DNA from: Proteobacteria bacterium UBA1847
GTDB lineage: Bacteria > Pseudomonadota > Gammaproteobacteria > Steroidobacterales > Woeseiaceae
Assembly: GCA_002338605.1 (NCBI GenBank)
Contig: DDIP01000090.1
Span: forward strand, 10,903-22,508
Length of the DNA: 11,606 nt
Direction: 5' to 3'
The notes below the pieces were generated by a model. That model was not told the DNA's origin and did no database searches. It was given only the letters and a program-made list of their open reading frames with translations. Positions 6,826 to 11,606 of the stretch are shown one piece after another; the stretch's first letter is position 1, and each line of letters opens with the position of its first letter. Both the position numbers and the translations under genes were made by a program.

Positions 6826-6852
6826 TTGAGATTTGCATATTCCGACTATAGT
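6826..6852 (+). promoter_or_regulatory. candidate promoter of the XRE regulator gene
   Basis: TTGAGA (6826-6831, 5 of 6 to TTGACA) and TATAGT (6847-6852, 5 of 6 to TATAAT) are 15 bases apart, a little short. Transcription would begin near 6859-6864, on or just before the GTG start. That would give a nearly leaderless message, as known for several controller-protein genes, and explain the lack of a ribosome site. The -10 box lies inside the operator-like repeat. Confidence 0.4.
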
Positions 6853-6868
6853 CCGTCGACTATGTGTC
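6843..6868 (+). promoter_or_regulatory. C-box-like operator: tandem CGACTAT sites over the regulator start
   Basis: CGACTATAGTC and CGACTATGTGTC are separated by CGT. The first contains a perfect 10-base palindrome, GACTATAGTC (6844-6853), and the CGACTAT repeats begin 14 bases apart (6843, 6857). Controller proteins of restriction-modification systems bind paired boxes of GACTnnnAGTC type joined by a CGT-containing linker. From memory, the Esp1396I operator shares the ten-base core TATAGTCCGT with this site and has the same overall spacing. Confidence 0.55.
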
Positions 6869-7118
6869 ACACAAGTCAGATGCTTTGGGAGTGGACAAGG
6901 CATTGGCAAAGCGATTCGGTAAGGTGCTCGCGAAGTATCGCGATAGGAGTGGAATTACCCAGGCAGCATTGGCACAAATGTGCGATCTAGATCGAACGTA
7001 CATCTCGTTGTTAGTGCGAGGCCTTCGGCAGCCTAGCTTGAGCACGATATTCCGGTTGGCGAGTGCACCAAGCGTACAGCCGCAAACGCTTGTGGCAGCA
7101 ACCGCCCAACGCCCTTGA
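6864..7118 (+). CDS. XRE-family helix-turn-helix regulator resembling restriction-modification controller (C) proteins
   Basis: An 84-residue protein that is almost only a DNA-binding domain. About residues 12-66 form a five-helix XRE fold: FGKVLAKYRDRSGITQAALAQ, then the recognition part CDLDRTYISLLVRGLRQPSL. LDRTYIS is the same string I recall in the C.Esp1396I controller protein, and the position of RG.RQPSL is typical of C proteins. GTG 6864 was taken as the start because a promoter and C-box-like operator place the transcript start there; TTG 6885, GTG 6891 or TTG 6903 are alternatives. C proteins dimerise on their own promoter and time expression of a linked endonuclease. No such gene is recognisable here: downstream is miaB and upstream are the unidentified minus-strand frames. 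It may therefore be orphaned or control a different system. Confidence 0.8.
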   Translation: MSHKSDALGVDKALAKRFGKVLAKYRDRSGITQAALAQMCDLDRTYISLLVRGLRQPSLSTIFRLASAPSVQPQTLVAATAQRP

Positions 7119-7300
7119 CTAAAGGCCGTGATTGCATTCAGTCCGCGGTGACTGGCGCTTAGATCTGGTGTACGATCGCGTCGAGTTCGCGATGCAAACG
7201 TAAATAATTTGCGCCGAAACGGCTATTTCTTTACAAAAATCGCCCTATTCATGAACGAAATATACCCTAAGTGCATGAAAGAAAAGATAAACCAGAATAT
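7119..7300. other. AT-rich non-coding stretch at the accessory/core border
   Basis: No gene is visible between the regulator and the miaB leader. The only structure is a short hairpin, ATCGCG (7175-7180) with CGCGAT (7188-7193), with no T-run after it. The second half is distinctly AT-rich. No direct repeats or attachment-site pair were found. Confidence 0.35.
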
Positions 7301-7328
7301 TTACCATTCTCTCATGTACACATAAAAT
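7301..7328 (+). promoter_or_regulatory. candidate miaB promoter
   Basis: TTACCA (7301-7306) and TAAAAT (7323-7328) are 16 bases apart. The -10 box matches the consensus at 5 of 6 and the -35 at 4 of 6. Transcription would start near 7335, leaving a leader of about 47 bases that holds the hairpin at 7351-7367. Confidence 0.4.
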
Positions 7329-7350
7329 TTTTAGAGAACAGGCTGATGAA

Positions 7351-7367
7351 GGGGCCGGTCGGGCCCC
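7351..7367 (+). promoter_or_regulatory. GC-rich hairpin in the miaB leader
   Basis: GGGGCC (7351-7356), loop GGTCG, GGCCCC (7362-7367), then TTT. It ends 14 bases before the GTG start. The stem is strong, but three Ts are too few for a convincing intrinsic terminator. It could be an attenuator, a translation-modulating leader structure, or the terminator of upstream transcripts. Confidence 0.4.
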
Positions 7368-7381
7368 TTTCAGAGATACGC

Positions 7382-8722
7382 GTGAGCAAAAAGCTTTACA
7401 TCAAAACCATGGGCTGCCAGATGAACGAGTACGACTCGGACAAGATGGCGGATGTGCTGCGGGAGTCACACGGCTACGAACTGACGAATTCGCCCGAGAG
7501 CGCCGACCTGTTGCTGGTCAATACCTGTTCGATCCGGGAAAAAGCCCAGGAGAAAGTGTTCTCCGAGCTGGGTCGCTGGCGCAAGTTCAAAGACAAGAAC
7601 CCCGACATCAAAATCGGTGTCGGTGGTTGTGTCGCAAGTCAGGAAGGTGAGGGGATAACCCGGCGTGCGCCGTTTGTGGATGTTGTGTTCGGCCCCCAAA
7701 CCCTGCATCGCCTGCCGGAGCTGATCGACAGTGCCGAGAGCAAGGGCAGCTCGGTTGTTGATATTTCGTTTCCGGAGATCGAGAAATTCGATTGCCTGCC
7801 GGAGCCGCGTGCCGAAGGGCCGACGGCGTTCGTATCGGTGATGGAAGGTTGCAGCAAGTACTGCAGCTTTTGTGTCGTTCCGTACACTCGCGGCGAGGAG
7901 ATCAGCCGGCCGTTCGATGATGTCATCGCCGAAGTCGCGATGCTGGCCGAGCAGGGTGTCCGTGAGGTCAATTTGCTCGGCCAGAATGTCAATGCCTACC
8001 GTGGACCCATGCATGACGGGCAGATTGCGGATCTCGCAACCCTTATTTACTACGTTGCGGCGATTGAGGAAATCGAGCGTATTCGTTTTACGACGTCGCA
8101 TCCGGTCGAATTCACCGACAGCCTGATCCAGGCCTACGCGGAAGTGCCAAAGCTTGCGAGTTACCTGCACCTGCCGGTTCAGCACGGTTCAGATCGCATT
8201 CTTGCCGCGATGAAGCGCGGCCATACCGTTCTCGAGTACAAGCAGAAAATTCGCAAGCTCAAGTTGGCGCGCCCGGGCATTTCCCTGTCGTCCGATTTCA
8301 TTATCGGATTCCCGGGCGAGACCGATCGCGATTTTGAAGCGCTGATGAACCTGATCAGTGACATCGGCTTCGACCAGTCGTTCAGCTTTATCTACAGCGC
8401 CCGCCCCGGAACGCCGGCAGCGAGCCTGGCCGACGACACGCCGATGGAAACCAAGAAACACCGCCTTGCATTGCTGCAGACCCGCATCAACCAGCAGGCA
8501 CAGGAGATCAGTCGCGGCATGGTCGGCTCCACTCAGCGCGTACTGGTTCAAAAGACCTCAAAGAAGAGCGATGCCCAGGTGTCGGGTCGCACCGAAAACA
8601 ATCGTTGGGTGAATTTCGACGGCGATGCCGGTTTGATCGGGCAATTCGTCGATGTCGTAATAACCGAAGCGTTGCCCAATTCATTGCGCGGGCGACTTGC
8701 ACGCAGTCAAACCGCGGCGTAA
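7382..8722 (+). CDS. miaB: tRNA-2-methylthio-N6-dimethylallyladenosine synthase MiaB
   Basis: A radical-SAM methylthiotransferase that adds the 2-methylthio group to i6A37 of tRNAs reading UNN codons, using two [4Fe-4S] clusters. The protein has 446 residues, normal for the family. The N-terminal domain carries the cluster cysteines at 12 ([10 protein letters not shown]), 49 ([14 protein letters not shown]) and 83 ([11 protein letters not shown]). The radical-SAM motif CSKYCSFC holds Cys157, Cys161 and Cys164. PHxR-like family strings follow ([36 protein letters not shown]), and a TRAM domain occupies roughly residues 380-440 ([14 protein letters not shown]). Start: GTG 7382 gives [13 protein letters not shown], matching the usual MiaB start. 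An ATG at 7346 would add 12 residues and read through the leader hairpin, so it is less likely. First gene of the conserved cluster. Confidence 0.98.
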   Translation: MSKKLYIKTMGCQMNEYDSDKMADVLRESHGYELTNSPESADLLLVNTCSIREKAQEKVFSELGRWRKFKDKNPDIKIGVGGCVASQEGEGITRRAPFVDVVFGPQTLHRLPELIDSAESKGSSVVDISFPEIEKFDCLPEPRAEGPTAFVSVMEGCSKYCSFCVVPYTRGEEISRPFDDVIAEVAMLAEQGVREVNLLGQNVNAYRGPMHDGQIADLATLIYYVAAIEEIERIRFTTSHPVEFTDSLIQAYAEVPKLASYLHLPVQHGSDRILAAMKRGHTVLEYKQKIRKLKLARPGISLSSDFIIGFPGETDRDFEALMNLISDIGFDQSFSFIYSARPGTPAASLADDTPMETKKHRLALLQTRINQQAQEISRGMVGSTQRVLVQKTSKKSDAQVSGRTENNRWVNFDGDAGLIGQFVDVVITEALPNSLRGRLARSQTAA

Positions 8723-8730
8723 TCTCCGAA

Positions 8731-8747
8731 GGCAATGGTCTATTGCC
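8731..8747 (+). terminator. small hairpin just after miaB, weak terminator or processing site
   Basis: GGCAAT (8731-8736), 5-base loop, ATTGCC (8742-8747), starting 9 bases after the miaB stop and followed by CTGATAGATTTCT. The stem is short and the T-run poor, so partial termination is the most it suggests. Confidence 0.3.
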
Positions 8748-8765
8748 CTGATAGATTTCTCGTTA

Positions 8766-8812
8766 CTGTCTCGACAGGACATAACGCTGCCGCTGTCGTC
8801 CCGACAGGCGGC
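8766..8812 (+). promoter_or_regulatory. two related inverted repeats between miaB and phoH
   Basis: CTGTC-TC-GACAG (8766-8777) is followed by GCCGCTGTCG, a 3-base loop and CGACAGGCGGC (8789-8812), a stem of ten pairs with one bulged G. Both share CTGTC...GACAG arms. They could be paired operator sites or a stable RNA hairpin in front of the phoH start. There is no T-run directly after them. Confidence 0.35.
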
Positions 8813-8841
8813 TTCTTCTGCAGAGGTTTTAAATACCGATT

Positions 8842-9831
8842 TTGAATGCTGTTCAAATTTCTCGGGACGTTGTTCTCGAGCCAGCTGACAACAAGCGCCT
8901 GGCTAATCTTTGCGGCCAGTTTGACGAACACTTACGACAGATAGAACGCCGTCTCGGCGTCGAGATCGCGAGTCGCGGTAATCGTTTTCGCGTGACCGGA
9001 CGCCCGGGCGCTGCGGAAGTCGGCGGTGATGTCTTGTTGTCGCTGTTTGAAATGACAAATGACGAACGACTCGATCCCGAGCGTGTACACATGTTGTTGC
9101 AGGAGTCATTTATGGATGATGCCGAGGTTGTGACCGGTGCCGATGTGCCCGAAGTCGCGAACGACGATGTTGTCACTATCCAGACCCGGCGCAAGCTGAT
9201 TCGGCCACGCGGCGCGAATCAGACCGCCTACATGCGACGCATACGTGATCATGATCTGGCTTTTGGCATTGGACCTGCGGGTACCGGGAAGACCTACCTT
9301 GCGGTGGCGAGCGCAGTGGATGCTCTTGAGTCCGAGCAGGTTCGTCGCATCGTGCTGGTTCGACCTGCAGTTGAGGCGGGTGAGCGCCTGGGATTTTTGC
9401 CCGGTGACCTGTCGCAAAAAGTCGATCCCTACCTCCGGCCGATGTACGACGCGCTGTATGACATGATTGGTGCCGAACGCGTCACGCAATTGATCGAACG
9501 TAATGTCATCGAGGTTGCACCACTGGCATTCATGCGCGGTCGCTCGTTAAATGAATCGGTGGTGATCCTGGACGAAGCACAGAACACCAGTATCGAACAG
9601 ATGAAGATGTTCCTGACTCGTATCGGCTTTGGGTCTCGCGCCGTGGTTACCGGCGATATCACACAAATCGACTTGCCGTCGGGCCAGACATCCGGGCTCA
9701 GGAACGCGGCGGACGTTCTCAAGGAGGTGAAGGGGGTTTCATTTACCTACTTCACGCCGAAAGACGTTGTCCGTCACGAACTTGTGCAGCGCATTGTCGA
9801 GGCTTATGAAAAAAATGAACGTTCAGGTTGA
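8842..9831 (+). CDS. ybeZ: PhoH-like ATPase YbeZ
   Basis: A 329-residue PhoH-family P-loop ATPase, a partner of YbeY in ribosomal RNA handling and possibly an RNA helicase-like enzyme. An N-terminal RNA-binding-like region (residues 1-60, including LEPADNKRLANLCGQFD and IERRLGV) precedes the ATPase domain. Walker A is GPAGTGKT (144-151), Walker B VVILDEAQN (240-248), and TGDITQIDLP (270-279) is the conserved sensor region. The start has to be TTG 8842 or a nearby rare codon, because an in-frame TAA lies at 8830-8832 and the protein matches YbeZ from its first residues. The possible ribosome site AGAGG (8822-8826) is 15 bases away, so initiation is probably weak. The stop falls inside the ybeY start region, coupling the two genes. 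Confidence 0.96.
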   Translation: MNAVQISRDVVLEPADNKRLANLCGQFDEHLRQIERRLGVEIASRGNRFRVTGRPGAAEVGGDVLLSLFEMTNDERLDPERVHMLLQESFMDDAEVVTGADVPEVANDDVVTIQTRRKLIRPRGANQTAYMRRIRDHDLAFGIGPAGTGKTYLAVASAVDALESEQVRRIVLVRPAVEAGERLGFLPGDLSQKVDPYLRPMYDALYDMIGAERVTQLIERNVIEVAPLAFMRGRSLNESVVILDEAQNTSIEQMKMFLTRIGFGSRAVVTGDITQIDLPSGQTSGLRNAADVLKEVKGVSFTYFTPKDVVRHELVQRIVEAYEKNERSG

Positions 9832-10297
9832 CGTTCAGCAGGCGGCCGTCGACACTTCAGCTCTCTCCTCCAGTGACATCACAACCTGGATTACGCGCGT
9901 GATCGCTGCGACTGGTCGCAGCACGGGTGGTGAATTGTCGGTCCGCATTGTCGATGCCGATGAAATGCGTCGCCTGAACCGCGAGTTCCGTGGCAAGGAC
10001 AATCCGACCAATGTCCTGTCGTTTCCCGCGGGTGACATCGACGGCTTGCCGGACGGCGCGATGCGGCCGCTCGGTGACCTGGTGGTCTGTGCCAGCGTCG
10101 TCAGGGATGAGGCGATGGCACAGGGCAAAGTCATTGAAGACCACTGGGCGCATATGATCGTCCATGGCACCTTGCACCTGCTGGGTTTCGACCACGACAA
10201 TGACAGCGAGGCTGCCGACATGGAAGGCAGGGAAATTGAGATATTGCTCACACACGGGGTCGCGAACCCCTATGGAGAGTCTCCCCGGGAGACCTGA
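9815..10297 (+). CDS. ybeY: endoribonuclease / rRNA maturation factor YbeY
   Basis: A 160-residue metal-dependent RNase needed for 16S rRNA 3'-end maturation and 70S ribosome quality control. The zinc motif HGTLHLLGFDH (117-127; His117, His121, His127) is complete, and FRGKDNPTNVLSFP (58-71) and LGDLVV (86-91) are family signatures. Start: ATG 9815 gives MNVQVDVQ, aligning well with known YbeY starts; ATG 9806, three codons earlier, lies only 3 bases from the GAGG at 9799-9802 and is the alternative. Either way the gene overlaps the end of the PhoH gene (stop 9829-9831), so translation is coupled to its functional partner. Confidence 0.96.
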   Translation: MNVQVDVQQAAVDTSALSSSDITTWITRVIAATGRSTGGELSVRIVDADEMRRLNREFRGKDNPTNVLSFPAGDIDGLPDGAMRPLGDLVVCASVVRDEAMAQGKVIEDHWAHMIVHGTLHLLGFDHDNDSEAADMEGREIEILLTHGVANPYGESPRET

Positions 10298-10312
10298 TAC
10301 AATTTGGCTACT

Positions 10313-11164
10313 ATGACCGAAAAACCCCCAAGTACCAGCGGCCCAGGTACACCCGGACTGGTTGCGCGCGTGATGCGAGCGATTAAGGGCGAACCTTGGA
10401 GCCGCGACGAAATTCAAACCTTTATCAAGACCGACGTTGAGCTGGATGCCGAGGAGAAAAGCATGCTCTCCGGTGTGCTGGAGGTGTCCGAGACACAGGC
10501 GCGTGATGTGATGGTGCCACGCTCGCAAATGGTCGTTATCGATATTGAAAAGGACTTTGACGAGATGCTGAAGCTGATCGTCGAGTCCGGCCATTCCCGG
10601 TTTCCGGTGATCGGCGAGGATCGCGACGAGGTACTCGGTATTCTGCTGGCCAAGGACCTGCTTCGTTATTACGGCAGTGACGAGGCAAAAGATCTGACGA
10701 TTCGTGAGTTGTTGCGAGAGGTCGCCGTGATACCGGAATCCAAACGACTGAATGCTCTGTTGAAGGAATTCCGTGCGAGTCACAACCACATGGCAATCGT
10801 CGTCGATGAGTATGGCGGTGTTGCCGGCTTGCTGACAATTGAAGACGTGCTTGAGGAAATCGTCGGCGAAATTGACGACGAGCACGATCAGGAAGGTGCC
10901 ACATGTATCCGTGCCGACGCGGATCGCAATGGCAGGCCCTGTTTCACTGTTCGCGCATTGACACGCATCGAAGACTTCAACGACTACTTCGATAGTGAGC
11001 TGGACGATGAAGAATACGACACGATCGGTGGTTTGGTCATGGGTGCGCTGGGACGCCTGCCGCGCCGCGGCGAGCGAGTCGAAATCGGCGGTTTCGAGTT
11101 TTCTGTAATCAAAGCTGACGAACGACGAATCGACACGCTCCAAGTGCAGCACGTAGCAGGGTAG
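10313..11164 (+). CDS. corC: CBS-domain protein CorC/YbeX (HlyC/CorC family)
   Basis: A 283-residue cytoplasmic protein of the CorC/YbeX type, historically linked to magnesium/cobalt efflux and, for YbeX, to ribosome metabolism. The first CBS domain covers about residues 66-122 ([34 protein letters not shown]). The second covers about 130-187 ([29 protein letters not shown]). The C-terminal CorC_HlyC transporter-associated domain lies at about 207-280 ([20 protein letters not shown]). It lacks the membrane DUF21 domain, as expected for the short YbeX form. Start: ATG 10313, 15 bases after the ybeY stop; no strong ribosome site is visible, and a TTG three codons upstream is possible but less likely. 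Confidence 0.95.
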   Translation: MTEKPPSTSGPGTPGLVARVMRAIKGEPWSRDEIQTFIKTDVELDAEEKSMLSGVLEVSETQARDVMVPRSQMVVIDIEKDFDEMLKLIVESGHSRFPVIGEDRDEVLGILLAKDLLRYYGSDEAKDLTIRELLREVAVIPESKRLNALLKEFRASHNHMAIVVDEYGGVAGLLTIEDVLEEIVGEIDDEHDQEGATCIRADADRNGRPCFTVRALTRIEDFNDYFDSELDDEEYDTIGGLVMGALGRLPRRGERVEIGGFEFSVIKADERRIDTLQVQHVAG

Positions 11165-11169
11165 GAATC

Positions 11170-11606
11170 TTGGCAAACCGAAAAAACCAGCACTACCTGT
11201 ACACTATTGCGGCCGATCAGCCAAGAATCAGTCGGCTGGTTGCATTCCTGATTGGCGCAGCAACCACGCTGGTGTTCGCACCGGCCCAGTGGTCAATTCT
11301 TGCGCCGCTGTTGATGTTGCCATTGCTGTTTCTCAGCCTGACCCTGTCACCGAGGGATGCGGGCGCCCATTACTTCTGGTTTGGCTTTGGCCTGTTCCTG
11401 ACCGGGACGTACTGGATTTACATCTCGGTTCATGTTTTCGGCAACGCGGCCCTGTGGATTGCGATGCTGCTGATGGTCGGTCTGTCACTGATCATGGCGA
11501 TGTTCCTCTGGATTGCCGGGTGGGCAACGGGACGGCTCTGCCGGGGTGAGCCCTGGCAGCTGTTGTTCGTCGGTCCGGCGGTCTGGGTGCTGGTTGAGTG
11601 GATGCG
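11170..11606 (+). CDS. lnt: apolipoprotein N-acyltransferase Lnt (3' partial)
   Basis: The first 145 residues are in the window; the gene runs off the end. Lnt adds the third acyl chain to the N-terminal cysteine of lipoproteins in the inner membrane. The visible part is the N-terminal membrane domain with several hydrophobic helices (RLVAFLIGAATTLVFAP, FGFGLFLTGTYWIYISV, ALWIAMLLMVGLSLIMAM, LFVGPAVWVLVEWM). The YWIYISVHVFGN region and the VWVLVEWM end are Lnt signatures. The nitrilase-like catalytic domain lies outside. Start: TTG 11170, with AGGA (11163-11166) overlapping the corC stop and only 3 bases away; no earlier ATG exists in frame. It begins 5 bases after corC and is surely in the same operon. 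Confidence 0.94.
   Translation, partial: MANRKNQHYLYTIAADQPRISRLVAFLIGAATTLVFAPAQWSILAPLLMLPLLFLSLTLSPRDAGAHYFWFGFGLFLTGTYWIYISVHVFGNAALWIAMLLMVGLSLIMAMFLWIAGWATGRLCRGEPWQLLFVGPAVWVLVEWM

Noticed and set aside
7175..7193. Hairpin ATCGCG-N7-CGCGAT as terminator of the regulator gene
   Set aside because: The stem has only six pairs with no T-run after it; it could occur by chance.
7271..7381. A longer miaB with 37 extra N-terminal residues from GTG 7271
   Set aside because: The extension matches no MiaB, would place the candidate promoter inside the gene, and known MiaB proteins begin at the residues encoded from 7382.
7466..8185. A 239-codon open frame on the minus strand
   Set aside because: It is antisense to miaB across the radical-SAM region and has no motif of its own.
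9857..11176. A 439-codon open frame on the minus strand
   Set aside because: It lies fully antisense to ybeY and corC, whose motifs are unmistakable. Its product is rich in His, Gln and Val without domain structure, as expected for the antisense of GC-biased codons.
1..11606. CRISPR array, tRNA or rRNA gene, insertion sequence or integrase
   Set aside because: No regularly spaced repeats, no cloverleaf or rRNA-like stretch, no terminal inverted repeats and no transposase or integrase frame were seen by eye on either strand.

Overview
The window looks like a gammaproteobacterial chromosome at the border between a variable accessory region (about 1-7120) and a conserved housekeeping cluster (about 7380 to the end). 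The lineage call rests on the gene order miaB - phoH/ybeZ - ybeY - corC/ybeX - lnt, which is the Enterobacteria/gammaproteobacterial arrangement, and on the close agreement of these proteins with that group. Species cannot be named from what is visible.

Positions 1-1367 are the 3' end of an Rhs (polymorphic toxin) locus. The first tip ends in a variable domain with an HELAHH zinc-metallopeptidase-like motif. It is followed, with an 8-base overlap, by a small secreted protein that is a good candidate for its immunity partner. A second, displaced Rhs core end with a different, short and probably decayed tip comes next. The two core ends form a direct repeat of about 47 bases (7 mismatches), as expected for tip-cassette exchange.

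Positions 1605-5393 hold a cell-surface or glycan modification cassette: a membrane-anchored SGNH hydrolase, a NodU/CmcH-type O-carbamoyltransferase, an SxtJ-family membrane protein and a 50-residue DUF5989 protein. The last three are joined by TGATG stop/start overlaps and are surely co-translated. A 55-codon ORF of unknown meaning lies between the hydrolase and the carbamoyltransferase.

Positions 5590-6764 carry three unrecognised reading frames on the minus strand. They may be an orphan operon, but an in-frame amber and a frame change between them also fit one broken gene of about 390 codons. Divergent from them is a small XRE-type regulator (6864-7118) resembling restriction-modification controller (C) proteins. 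A C-box-like operator covers its promoter and start codon, yet no restriction or methylation gene is recognisable here.

From 7382 on lies the core cluster: miaB (tRNA ms2i6A37 methylthiolation), phoH/ybeZ and ybeY (RNA maturation), corC/ybeX (CBS-domain protein linked to ion efflux and envelope) and the start of lnt (apolipoprotein N-acyltransferase), all on the plus strand. Three of these five start with non-ATG codons (miaB GTG, phoH TTG, lnt TTG). No tRNA, rRNA, CRISPR array or insertion sequence was seen.
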